From Hyposmocoma kahamanoa (lineage: Eukaryota > Arthropoda > Insecta > Lepidoptera > Cosmopterigidae), in contig NW_020653200.1 of assembly GCF_003589595.1 (NCBI RefSeq), forward strand, positions 4,989,800 to 5,053,799: a DNA stretch of 64,000 nt, written 5' to 3'. This document shows, in pieces, positions 20,493-34,300 of the stretch (position 1 is its first letter; each line of letters opens with the position of its first letter). The notes under the pieces are model-generated. The model made no database searches. It saw nothing but the letters and a program-made list of their open reading frames with translations, and had not been told where the DNA came from. A program made the translations under genes and the position numbers.

Positions 20493-20908
20493 TGTGACGT
20501 ATTATAAATTAATTTACTAAACGTTGCATTTAAACAAAACAGCATACACACAAATAGAGTGGGAATATTTCTTTACTATATAATACGCCTATGATCTTTA
20601 TTTTTTTAATAAATTTTCTTTCGTAACAACTTCTTCCCTCCATCTGTAAAAAGAAGTGAGGAATAAGGAAGAGCTATAAGGGAATATAAAATAAAATTCA
20701 ATCTGTATACTACATCATACCATTTTATTTTTAAGTATTGTCAAATTTTGAATCGTATGACATAGCGACCACTTGAGATAGTCGCGATGTCACTTGGTAC
20801 ATAATTTAAGTATAGTCGCCTACCAAGAATAATGTGACGCTGTCTACTAAATTACGTAATAAATAATGACGACACTAATTAGATGATGATAGTGATTTTC
20901 TACCCTTT

Positions 20909-21157
20909 TCATACTTTAGGTAAGAACGATAACGTGACCATTCGTCTTGTGTTGAAAGACAATAAAGGCTCGTGAGCCTCATGATGCACTGCATTTATTC
21001 GGTTGCCGTCCAACTTCAAAACATAATCAGTCAGCCCTTGATCGTTTTTTTTTTTCAGCAGAATAAGCACCACTTCCGCAAGGACCTTTGAGGTTCGACG
21101 GTAACTCTTACAAATAAGCAATGTCTCATAAATTATGTGTAAATACTTTGGTAACAT
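20909..21157 (-). other. Unassigned 82-codon ORF
   Basis: The middle reads SKVLAEVVLILLKKKNDQG, then LTDYVLKLDGNRIN, vaguely like a Ras-association fold. A run of AAA codons and the lack of splice partners argue for chance or a relic. The family is not recognised. Confidence 0.2.
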
Positions 21158-22151
21158 GAAATTAAATTACGGTATAATAGCTATAAAGCACTTTGAATAA
21201 AAGAGAACAATAAATTAAAGAACGAGAATAAAGTGCTGTATAGAAAAGTAAATGAAATATGACAATATTGTAGTAAATTATCTAATCACACTTGCCTAAG
21301 TACCTACGAGACCACTCACTTGAGATGCAATGCAGTCTAGTTCATTACATTATGTTGTAAGAAACTGTACTACAGGCAATGCTAAGTACAATGGCATTAC
21401 AAATACTGAGTGAGCTCCAAATACGTCCAGGTGAAAATTATGATACATTTGATTCTGATGAAAGCAGTATGCATAGCATACAGTTAAAAATTACGAAATT
21501 CCCTACAATTGTTCTACAAAAACCCGAGTTTTACTATCATTTACTGTTTATTTACGGTAGCTGAATGAGGTACAGTTAAATCACACAACCACACTTGTCA
21601 ATTTATTGATTTTACGTTAGTGTTTCCATAATAATTTAAGTACAATATACAATTTATCTCTAAAATATACACTTCGCAATAAATAACCCACGTTACAAAA
21701 AAATTAAACCAAATTTACAAAGAAAAATATTTAAATAATACTAAACAACAAAAAAATAAGTACACAAAAATATAATATGCTACATTTTCGACTAAAACGT
21801 ACTAAGAAAAGATAAAATAATTACAACAACGCCATAAAAACATAACAAATAAATTTTTACAAAGACATAAATGTTTTAAGAATCGATTTCTAAGAATCAT
21901 TAAATTGACAATTAGTGTTAAAGCGAATTCCAGTTACGACTGAATAAGAAATTTCTCGGCAATCACGTGTAATTATCAAATGACTTGGAATTTTCCAAAA
22001 AATAAAGGATGAGTGGCAATGAGCTGATAGAATGGATTAATTGTGATTGGCCAGTTTGAATTTCGTATTGCATTCATAACTCGAATAAACTATAGGTTTG
22101 TGTGAATCAAGCTGTGGGGGGGCCCGCTGCGCGCGCGAGGTTATTAGAAGT

Positions 22152-22313
22152 TTACTTGCCAACTTGCTTGATGAGGAGCTCGGTGCTGAGGGACTTTGGC
22201 CGTTCGATAGGGAAGCCAAGCGCGCGCGACCAGATCATCTGCGCTAACACGCCCAGCGCACGGGACACACCGAACATTACCGTATAGTAGTTCATTTCCT
22301 TCAGACCATAATA
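22152..22313 (-). CDS. kdn: Citrate synthase coding exon 9 (terminal)
   Basis: Encodes [40 protein letters not shown] and [13 protein letters not shown], then TAA at 22154-22152. YY(G/N)...MNYYTV and W.RALG.P.ERPKS are family signatures. Confidence 0.96.
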   Translation of the reverse strand, partial: YYGLKEMNYYTVMFGVSRALGVLAQMIWSRALGFPIERPKSLSTELLIKQVGK

Positions 22314-25300
22314 CTGAAAACGATGAAAGATTTATATAAGTGTACTTCGTTGTAATAAATAAGCATTAATAAAACAAATGTCAAGGCCATATCATCATTA
22401 ATTCTTTTGGGCTCAATTTATATTGCGGCGGAACGGAATGGAAGCGAATTTTTGCATAATGAACTTCATGGTCAATTTACAATACACGTTACAACGTGTA
22501 CTTCGCGCGTCTTCCGCGGAATTCTCTCGCATGTTCGAGAATGCTCGGGCATTCGCGAGAATTTAGCAGGTGCAGTCGGCAACGCTTGGCGAGTCCGCGA
22601 GACGTTCGCTAGAAAATTGACGCTTCCATTCCTTTCCGCCGCAATGTAAATTGAGAATGTAAAGTTGGAGCATACATACTTCCGCTAAAGCGATAGTACA
22701 AAACCACCTACTACCTAAACCTTTTAGCTCAGAACAACACTTGACAACAGGCTGAATTAAAACACCTAAACAACAAAATCAAAAAGCTACAATCACATGG
22801 CAGTGGCAGTAGAATGGTAGGCAACTTTCTCCGAAATATATATTTAGTTCTACACAACGGTGATAAGACCTAGTATCAGCTACGGCGCGATAATATGGTG
22901 GCCATGAACCAAACTAACGACTGCCGCCGACAAATTGTCAGCCAGTCGTCAGCGACAAACAGTCGCTAACATTCTAAAATAAACTACTAACTAAACTAAA
23001 ACATTCAAAAAACGCTCAATAGTTAAATAATAGTATTTATTTATTGACAATAGGCTATATAGCCAAAAAGACAACAGATAATTATGAAACTGGAAATATA
23101 ACAAAACTTTCAAGAAGAAATTTCTTAAAAAACAATAAAAATGAAATAAAAAATGTAACAAATCTAAAAAAGTTAGTCACGGCGTAACTTTATTTGAATT
23201 GGTTTTTGACAAATGAAACCGCCATGTGCATGGCAAATAACACATCATGATACGATTTTACTACGAAAGAAAAGGTGAACGGATTTCGAATGGGGAACGT
23301 AAACTGCACGGATAGTGAATTTTTTTTTTGTTCACAGGCAATCCAACTTACAGGCTTATAGGCCCACAGAGAGCATAGTTAGCATATTCTAAGCGCGTAC
23401 AAAATTATTGTTAGCAACTACACGGAGAAGATAAACTGTATTTTTAGAAGATATTAGGGGTTAAAGTATGAAATTGCCGTTTTATTGCAATAGGTTCTTT
23501 GAATTTTCANNNNNNNNNNNNNNNNNNNNNNNNNNNNNNNNNNNNNNNNNNNNNNNNNNNNNNNNNNNNNNNNNNNNNNNNNNNNNNNNNNNNNNNNNNN
23601 NNNNNNNNNNNNNNNNNNNNNNNNNNNNNNNNNNNNNNNNNNNNNNNNNNNNNNNNNNNNNNNNNNNNNNNNNNNNNNNNNNNNNNNNNNNNNNNNNNNN
23701 NNNNNNNNNNNNNNNNNNNNNNNNNNNNNNNNNNNNNNNNNNNNNNNNNNNNNNNNNNNNNNNNNNNNNNNNNNNNNNNNNNNNNNNNNNNNNNNNNNNN
23801 NNNNNNNNNNNNNNNNNNNNNNNNNNNNNNNNNNNNNNNNNNNNNNNNNNNNNNNNNNNNNNNNNNNNNNNNNNNNNNNNNNNNNNNNNNNNNNNNNNNN
23901 NNNNNNNNNGTATTAATATTAGGGGTTAAAGTATGAAATTGCCGTTTTATTGCAATAGGTTCTTTGAATTTTCATAGAATCTTCATGGTTTGAGGTTTTC
24001 GAATGAAACTTTTTTCAAATGGTTTCGGTGATTTTTTTTTTTTAAATTTGAGACATTTGAATATCGACTTTCAATTGTTTTTGTTATTCAATTTAGACAA
24101 GAAAGATGGATACTGCGAAAATTCGAGTGATTTTTGAATACGAGTTCCGACGCGGAACTAACGCGGCAGAAACAGCCCGCAATATCAATGCTGCGTTTGG
24201 AGAGGGGTCTACTAATGAACGCACCGTGCGATTTTGGTTTAAACGCTTTCGTGATGGAAATTTCGACTTAAAGAACGAGCCACGAGGAAGACCGCCCACA
24301 CAGGTGAATAACGATGAATTAAGAGAGATAGTGGAAGCCGATCCTAGTCAAACTACCCAGGAATTAGCGGCATGATTTAACGTTACCTTACCCACAATAT
24401 TGACTCACTTGCGTCAAATCAATAAAATAAAAAAATACGAAAAATGGGTGCCTCATGATTTGACTGATCTGCGGAAAGAAACGCGTGTTGAAACTTGTGT
24501 TGCCTTGTTGAACCGGTACAGAAATGAAGGAATATTGGATCGAATTGTAACATGTGATGAAAAGTGGATTCTTTATGATAACCGGAAAAGAAAAATGCAA
24601 TGGCTGACCCCAGGTCAAATGCCACAACAGTGTCCTAAAGCAAAACTTACCAATAAAAAGGTAATGGTAACTGTTTGGTGGTCTCAGCATGGTGTTATTC
24701 ACTATAGTTTTCTCCGATCTGGTCAAGCAATAACGGCAGATGTCTATTGTGCCGAACTCCGAACCATGTTGACAAAACTAGCAGTAAAACAGCCCCGACT
24801 CATGAATCGATCTTCACCATTATTGCTCCACGACAACGCGATACCAAACACAGCACGAGAAACCATTTTGACCCTTCAGGAACTGCAGTTAGAAACCATT
24901 CGTCATCCTCCGTATTCACCAGACCTTGCTCCAACGGACTACCATTTTTTTCGTGATTTGGACAATTATCTACGTGACAAGAAGTTTTCTTCCCAGGAGG
25001 CAGTACAAAATGCTTTCACACAGTTTGTGCAGTCTAGATCGTCGGAGTTCTATCGCAAAGGCATTAATAACCTTCCCATTAGATGGCAGCAATGTATAGA
25101 TAATAATGGCAACTATTTTGATTAAATAAATTTGTTAAAAATTTAAAAAATAAACAATTTAGATTTTCAGTACAAATCGGCAATTTCATACTTTAACCCC
25201 TATTACCTTTTGTAAAGGCGTTTTATTATTTTTTTAAATAACTTTTTATAAAACCTTCCTAAAATAGTGGAAAAAAAATATGTTTAGATAAAAATTAGGT

Positions 25301-28300
25301 AGTAAATAGTTATATTGAAAAAGTAAATTATATACTGCTACAACCATGAAAAACGTAAAGTGGTTCAGCCAACCTGACGTCTGAATGGCTGGCCACTTTA
25401 TTTCTTTAATATTTCCGTTAGCGCAAAGATAGAAAGTATGCCAATAAAGGTACTAAATAGTAAAAAAAAGGTGATAGTAAATAATGAGCACAGTTTGATT
25501 TGTATATCTCGTTTGGTCCAGCCATACTGACGGACACTGAACTTAACTATAGATGGACAATAACTCTTATAGTAGACAGTTATATTCACTCAAAAAAAAA
25601 TTACAATGCTATATAATGAACAGTACCTGTAGCAGGACACCAGAGTGTGAGTCCACATTGGGCCAGGGGTTCTTGACTTTGCCGAGCTCGGTGAGTATTG
25701 GGGGTACCACCTTGTAAACTGCTGCCACAAGCTTGAATAGCGGATCGTTGGGTAAATGCTTCAGGGCGAACTCGCGTTGGCATGTGTACCTGTCACATGT
25801 TAATTGTGATTGAACAACAAATGAAGTAGGTATATGTATGGAATGTTTATGCCTTCATGTTGTATTTTTTAATGAAACTCCTGTAAATGAGCTCTTGTGC
25901 AACATAATAGTTAACATAGTTAAAAAAAATGTCAGCTCTAACAACATTATGACGTTGTAAACTTTATGCATGATTCAGATGTTAGCATGGAATCGATAAG
26001 AACATTTCTAAGACTGATAATATTGTGTGACTTTAATACTATGTAAAGCTCTTAGTATTATCTTAGTATCACTTACTCTTCGTACTCATTCCTTACCTGG
26101 GGTCAGTCTTCCTAAGCACGGCATGGCCGTAACCAGGCACGACCTGGCCAGACTTGAGGGTCTTCCAGATGAACTCCTTGAGCTGATCCTCGGTGAAGTT
26201 GTCGCCGACCTGTTTGCGTAGCTTCTCCAGCCAGACAAGCACCTGGGCGTTTATTATTTTGTTAAACTATATATTTGTACAAGTATGCATACAGCGTTAA
26301 AATTAGGCTGAAAACTTAAGAGTTCTAGGACCAGTGTTGGCGACCTGCATTGTACACTCTTATTCAGTGTTTTGACCATTGTTTTCAAAATTATAGTTAG
26401 AGTTTTATATTATTTTTTTATGAGACGGGACGAACAAGTCTGCAGTATCACTCAGTGCCTTAAATTACAAAGATCTGAGGAACACTGGCACTGCGACCAT
26501 GACCCTGAGACATACACAAAGCATTTTCGGCTAATTTGCATTCAGTTTTATATACTTTGTAGTATTAGTTACATTACGATTTAACACGGTAAACAAGGTC
26601 GTTATTGCACAACATACTTAAAATCTCATACCTCCTGATTAGCTAGACCGTGAAGAGGGCCAGCGAGTCCATTGAGGCCAGCCGCGAATGACAGATAGGG
26701 GTCGCTGAGAGCCGAGCCCACCAAGTGTGTTGTATGGGCTGAGACATTACCGCCTTCGTGGTCACTGTACAAAGCAACATGTTTGATGTGCACATTGTTT
26801 TTCGTACCTATGATAACTGTTTGTGAAGTCGCTTGGTTATTACACGATTATAAAATTCTTGATAAACAAATTCTGAAAAACCTGTAGTGTATATTTAAGC
26901 ATATTTTCGAATAATTTTTATAGTAATAACGTACATATTATGAAACTTGAAGGCAGTAATCTAGAAATATAAGCATGGCAAGTTTAAAAAAAAAAACTTA
27001 ATAATTACACGTATCGCAGTAAATATGTACCTTATTGAGTTACATTATCATAATGTCCTTGCTTAGCTACAGTGTTCCTGATGATTGTGTAAAAATTATT
27101 TGAAATGGTTTCATGACCATAAAATATTATATACTGAAGCTAATACATATAATTTACATGATTGGAAGGAAAATGTAGATAGACGTGTCACTTTATTCGA
27201 CAGGAGCCTATGTACAGTACCACATATCGATAAATAAGAAGAATATTGAGTACAGAGACAGGAGATTAAAAACGTTAACAAACTAGTTACTTTTGGACTT
27301 TGAGATGGTGATAGGATCACGTTTTGACGCCAATGCTCTTGTACGCAACATGTGGCAAAGATGCAAAAATATGTTATTATAATATTAACGCAATTTTATT
27401 GCCGACAATCTTAAAATTATGACCTATAAAGAAATAGCTGTCTACAGTATTTCAGCATTAGTTCAATAGACTTCAATCTAAATACTAAAGAAAACAAATT
27501 TTCGAAACAGATATTGAAAAAATTTTCAAATATTAAAATACTATGTAACTTGGTTGTATTCATCCGACGCTAACGCGACCTTGAATAGCACAAGCGTATT
27601 GTAAGAAAACTCGTGTTACGATACTGCGTTGCTTTTACTGACAAAATAAAACAAAGCGTGTATGTATATTTTTATACCGGTTTCCGTTTCCTATTTGCAC
27701 AATTTTTGTATCTAGGAAATGAAACTATATTTTCGGATTTAAATCGCGTATATTTGTTTTTCAAACAAAGAAACGTTTCGGGCCCTATACAGGTCACGGC
27801 TTATGAAAAAAAATACGTGAGTTAGATCCGAGAAAAATAATTTCATATCCTATGTGTTACAATCGCAAAAACGTAAGAGATAAAATTTATATTTACTATG
27901 TTTTCTAATTGCATAATATAGTAATTCAATTCATAAAGCGCTATGTCCATCGCGAACGAAGGTAACGATAGTGTAGCTAGGCTCATGTAGTCGATTCTAG
28001 TTGTTAAGACAGGCTAGATAGATGTTTAATAATAAAAAGAGCTCGCTAAGTGAACGTTATACGTTGGATTCGGTTGCGGTGATTGCCAAGAGTATAAAAA
28101 ATCCGCAAGTCAGTTGAATGCATGTACGATACACTGTTTTATACAAATATGACTATTTAGTTACAATGGTACACAAGGCACAACATAGTTATGTTATTCT
28201 CAAAAATTTTGCGTTGCAGCATACCTTTCCTTTCTAGCAAAGATTTTTAAATTAAAGTACATTAGAGTAAGTTATATTCTCTACCAAAACGGAGTAAAGA

Positions 28301-31300
28301 GTATTTATTTAAAAATGATGAAAAAATATTGACTTGTAAGACTGCTTCTCCAGCACCATTATTACCATGCCAGAAAATGTATTTTAAAGGCACGGACAAA
28401 CCTAGCTTATAAATGTATGGTTCAAAATTACCACAAAAACAAAAAAGTTTACAATTTTTACAAAAAATTTTTGGAGCATAAATAAAACAATCTACGCCAA
28501 ATTTATATAAGAAAACCATTGACTTAAAAGTCAATGAAGAAAACAGATAAACACACGCACGCTTATACATACATTTATTCGCATTAGCAATCCACTTGAT
28601 TCAGATAAAAGGTGTACAATTAACATTCGCTTTGCATACCTACTTAATCTTAGTTGTTACTGCCTTCAAGTAAAACTCGTTAAATAAATCAAATGTTTCG
28701 TCACGATTTAATGAGTAATTTTCAGGTTAGTTTTCTTTACATAATTTTAGTGGCAATTTTGTTTATTTAAATATTCTAGAATATCATGAACTAATGTATA
28801 AATAATAACTTAATATCATGAAGTATACTATTTAAGATTCAAGTGTGGTAATCTGAAATATAATTAAATAATGAAAATTGCCACCGAAACTAGGTAGAGA
28901 ATGCTATCCTGAAAATTACCTTAAAACAAAAGTTTTAAGTTAGGTTATTATTATACGTTAAGTTCTTAGGTTGATTTTCAGGGTGATAGAAATGTCACTT
29001 TGATACAAAAGTCACTTTGAATACGAAAACTGTACAGGGACTTTCTGATAAATGGCACAATCTCGGAGTCCCTAGCCTTGATTTCTAATTACTTGGACGG
29101 TATCGCGATCGATCATAACATATTTTTTTTTGTGATATCAAGTGGCGGGACGAAACAAGTCGGACATCTGGTGGTAAGCGACAAGCCTATCAATGGCATT
29201 TGCAATGCCACTCAGAGCTCTAAATCGCAAAGATCTGAGGGGTACTGCCACTGCGCCGATTCGCCCGAGATATAAGTTGACAAATCCCATGTGCTTAATA
29301 ATAATAATAATTTATTTATTTATTTATTCTTAGGAAGGTTTACAGCATTCTTTAATATTAATTTATAAACTAAATGTAAACTGATAAGCCTATTAAAAAC
29401 CTCCACATATGAAAAATGCTCCAAGTAACCACATAACCACATCAATTACTTGGTCTCGAACTAGGAAATTCACTATACTTTGAGTACAACAAAATTAACT
29501 TAAGAAAATTCTGACTATAATCAGCCTAGAGCAGTGCGTTTACCAAATTAAAACCACCGGGAATCAGATGCAGGACCTCATTTAGTGTCCACGTACTAAC
29601 CGCTGGGAAACAGTAATTGTCAATTGCGAGAAAATATTTTGTAATTGTATATAATATATAATATGTAACTTGTGACACTTGAGCTTAAATTGTTTGTAGC
29701 CTTATATAACAGTGCCATGTATTTTAAAACAACACTTGCACGATTGCTAATATTTTTCAAAAGAGAAAAATTGATGCTTTACTTTCTCAAACACGTATCT
29801 TATAAATAGTGATTATTCAGGAGATGAGACTTTGGGAACTTTCTATTTATTTTAAATTTCTTATCAAGGGTGTTATTTGGATGCATTGCTCTTTTTAATT
29901 ATGAAGGAAATGTGATGTGAACTTTGTACATACCTGCAAAAGTACATGCAATGCATTTTTTGCATGTCAGTTACTGTGTGCTTTAAGATACGAGTTTGAG
30001 AAAGTAGGGCGACGAAATTATTTAATTGAATGAAGAATATTTTTGAGGCTATTCAAATGCATGGACAGGGGAACTAAAAATAAATGTTCTTAAACATGAT
30101 TCACTAATTATACTGCTACATTACCTGTGGATGGTGAGGTAGAGGCGCATGAGCTCCGTGAATTCGGGATCGTCGAAGCCCAGCATGGTGCAGTAGTTAG
30201 CAGACCAGTCCTTGTTGTCGTCAATGGCCCCGATGCCCTTTCCGTCGCGGTACGTGTTACGATAAATCGTCGCCGCGATCACAGGCAACTTGGCGATCAG
30301 ATTCATCGAGTCCTCGTAAACATACTGTCAACACGATAATAAAAGATATGACTCATATTGTTTAATTGCATCAATCAAATAAATTTTTCGTCGTGTCGAT
30401 ATTTTGTAGTTCGGTTATTAAAAATTCAACAGTTGAAAATCGCTCTACGAGCTATCGAACGAGCTATGCTCGAAGTTTCTTTGAAGGACAAAGTACGAGG
30501 TTATCCGACAGATCACTAAGGTCGTCGACATAGCTGGTAGAAGCAAATTGATGTGGCAGTGCAGTGTCGAAGAACCGATGGGGGAATCGAGTTCTTGAAT
30601 GGAGACCACGGCTCGGAAAACATAGTGTAGGACGCCCTATGGCCAGATGGAGTGACGGTTTACGAAGGGCTACTGGCAGTAGACAGATGCAACGAACTGA
30701 GGACCGGGCGAAATGGCGCACATTGGGAGAGGCCTATTGTCCAGCAGTGGACTACGATAGGCTGTTGATGAGGTTATTAAAAATATGATTCGTCTTTTCT
30801 CCTGGTCCTTAAATCCTAACAATTTAGCTTACCTGGCGCAACTAAGTCTGACGTCACAATTAGTGTAAATGTTTTCCGATATCATCCTGTTGTCCGTGTG
30901 TGTTACAAGTTTGAAGCCCTTGTCTATATATCTGTGTGTCTGTCTGTGGCATCGTACCTTGTAGTAGGTCAATGTTCTAAACGGTAAGACTGATTTAAAA
31001 AGAGGTTTTTTTTTAATGCTAATTTCATCAGGATTGTTCTTAGCTATGTTTCAAAGTCAATGTCAAAGTCAAATCATCTTTATTTCATGTACACTTGAAA
31101 TCGTCAAATTGACTAATTTCTCCTACTCATTCGGATAAGGATTGCTGTTTGTAAATACACATTTATCATATACATGTCTATTGGACAAAGTCAGCTTACA
31201 AAGCTGAAGACGGAGGGTCGCAGCGTTGTAATGTCCAAGCCAGAGCTCGATTACTCAGCCTGTTGCTGATTCAAAAGATCCTAGAGCCAAGCTCACCAGA

Positions 31301-34300
31301 TACTATACTGAGGTTATCCCGGACAATCAGTCTGTACGAGATTAGGATGGCTCTGAAACAGCTAAAAAATTCGCGGAAATGCTCGAGCATACCAGGACGC
31401 GCGCGCGCCTTCTTACGCAACGAGGCGAAATTGATGCTTCCATATCATTCCGTTCCGTTGCAATGAAAATTGAGCCATAGGGAGTCAAAAAAGAAAACAT
31501 TTATTTTACTTCCACTTAAGTATATTATAACTGAAATTTGATAACATTACAATAATGGTATCCTTGATCTGGCGCAGCAACCAAAACAGACTGCAAACTA
31601 CCTAGCTAGTCAAGAAATTAGAGAAGAACTATCTTGTTTGGGTACATTGAATTGTTCTCACGAGTTAACTTGCAGAATGGTGAATTTATTTAATTTTTTG
31701 GATTATACTGTTTTACACAGGGGTTTTTTAAATTTCAACTTAAGTTTTATTATTATATGCATACATTTAATGTTTGAAATATATCGCACATCGCAGGTTT
31801 ACAGATTTTAAAGGCTAGCCCAAATAATACCGTGAGCAATCTGTAACTAGTGACAATCGTTTAACCGTTTACTGCTTATTATAACACGTGACCAAATCAA
31901 GACTATTAATTAATTCGTGTTATTTTCTCTTCATACGATCATGAAACAGTTCTTTTTAGATCATAAAGAATATTTTAAAGCTATTTTGTAGAATTAATAA
32001 GAGTATTTATTTACTTTCCCTTGCAACATTGTTCTACAACTACAGAACTAATCAGAAACGTGAACTTTTTTTTTGCTACAACAATGGTCGTTTTCTTACG
32101 CTCGATGAAGATTTGTGCACTTCATTCGATATCTCGTACTGAAATTATTTCATAGATTTGCAATTTGTTTCGTCATATATAATTATCTCGTCATATTTGC
32201 TGTTTCTACGTTCAATTGACTGGCTTTTATTGTAAAATAAGTGTGAGCCTTGGCCGCGAGAACACAAGTCCTTCGTTGCGAATACCCCATCAGAACACTC
32301 CCAAAATTTTGTCCATGTCATTAAAGTTGCTATAAGCAAATTGCTTCCCTAATCCAGTAGGGCTAGCACAACAGGGCACGATTCACGCGAGAACGACATA
32401 AAACGCGAGATCCTCTATGCGAGAACAGCAGTATCTCGCGCTTTATATCGCTCTCGCGCAAGTCGCACCCTGTTGTGTTAGCCCTACAGGGTAGATAAAT
32501 TTTCTATAAGAAGAAAAAATAGCAAATTGATATATATATTAATTTAATTTGTTTTATCATAAACACTTCACTGTTCCGTATAATACATTCTATTATATCT
32601 ACATATCAAATATTTTTGTTGAATAATGAATTGTACAATGTAGAAGAATTTCTTTCGAAAAAATTGTTTCTTTTTATTTGATTTTGTATTTCGACAATAT
32701 TTTGTATTTACTTATATTTTTTAGCTTTGCTTCTTTTTTTTATATTCATTAATATTGTTTACATTAGTGACGATCATGTTATCCCTTGACATTATATTTT
32801 AAATTGTAACATTGTGACATTGATAAAATGAAATATATATTTAATGACAGTGTAAATTGACATCAAGGACAAAGTTATGAATCGAAAAACTTATCTGATG
32901 AATTGTTGGCGATAACGTCAAAGATGTATTGACGTCCAAGATAGACTGTCACGTTAGGTATTCAATTTACGTTTTCTTCTTAGTACAAATGTATTACACG
33001 AATATTTTGAAAAAGAAGTAAACTCAGCTGTATATTTACTGACCCTACAAGTATCCATCGTAGCTGACTATTGATGTTTAACATCGTTAGTATCGGGTGA
33101 GTTTGTGGTCAATGGCGTCTATTCTGCCCATTCTGCTATGAGAGGAAAGGCACAAGCAGCAAATTCATAATTCGGAGATAAATCAGTTTATAATTTTAAT
33201 GGTTTTCTGATAAAAGGAATAGTTAAAACACATTTGTTATTAGTTTATTTATGTTAATATAAGTACGTCATATTTTATAGATAAACTTTTGTTACATTTT
33301 AATTAGTATTTTTTTAAAAGAATATCCTTAAATACACCTCGGACACTCCATACATCGGTCGAAAGTTATCTACCTACTACTACTACAGGCACTATTTGCA
33401 CACGCGCAAATGTGTGCGTGAAGTGGCAGGGTAACCCAGCACTTTCTCGTACAATTACGCCACGTGGTCAGAGCGGCAACATAGCGAAAATTCTTAAGCG
33501 AATCTATTATCTTTAATTATATATTTAGAATCCTAATCATTACACGTGTTCATTAGGTATTTATATCGATATAATATTATATTTTTCATTAATTCACTAA
33601 CTATAATAATACTTTTTTTTTAAATACATTAAAAGCACTTTAAATGTTGTATTTTGGACAGGTACTTTTAAATAAGGTAACCAAGGTATTTGAAATTGCG
33701 TGTTCAAGTTTATAATTATTAATATGGATATTCACTACGTAATATTTGTCGGCAATACAAATTGAAAATTCGAGACCCGTTGTCTACTAGCTCACGAAGT
33801 TATGGCGTCTCATTATATTGGTATAATAAATCTGTATCAAACGACGTTATTTAATACATTTGCGAGAAAACTACATTGAAAGTAAAATAAAATAATATTT
33901 AAAAAAAACCTCATTTTATTTCTTTGTCTGATAAAAATTCAGAGTACAATCAATGGCAACTGTTGCCAGTATTCAGCCACATTAAAATTACTATTTTAGT
34001 GGCGCGACACGCAGCAGTGTCGCGTAATACCCACCTCCGGTCATTGTTAATACTCAATCTTTATGGAAAATATTTTGGTATTTTTAAAAGTAACCCGTTG
34101 TTTTGTGAAACACCTATGCAATTTAAAGAAATAAGATGTTTGTAACTAAATATAAGTTTTAATGATGAATGACTTACGTCACAAAGCACATAAATATGAA
34201 TTAAATATACAATCTCTTTAGTTCTATGTTTTAGACTTGAATCAACAGTAAATTTAAAAAAAATGGAAAGTAAAAAGCACTAGTGAGAATAATCCAACTT

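Larger units (their letters stand above)
20316..22151. other. Convergent intergenic region between RUSF1 and citrate synthase
   Basis: AT-rich, holding the 3' UTRs of both genes. AATAAA at 20487-20492, 172 nt past the RUSF1 stop, is a likely poly(A) signal. For the minus-strand gene, TTTATT (AATAAA in reverse) at 21602-21607 is a possible but distant signal. A weak minus-strand ORF lies at 20909-21157. No repeats were recognised. Confidence 0.6.
26765..30124. other. Citrate synthase intron 5 (3.4 kb)
   Basis: Contains a foldback element relative (27712), a 20-bp micro-element (28509) and an interspersed repeat (29133), listed separately. The remainder is AT-rich without recognised content. 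Confidence 0.7.

Noticed and set aside
22407..22649. 80-codon ORF beside the last citrate synthase exon
   Set aside because: Falls entirely inside the MITE at 22409-22655.
23468..23936. ORFs of about 150 residues
   Set aside because: Translation through the 400-N gap.
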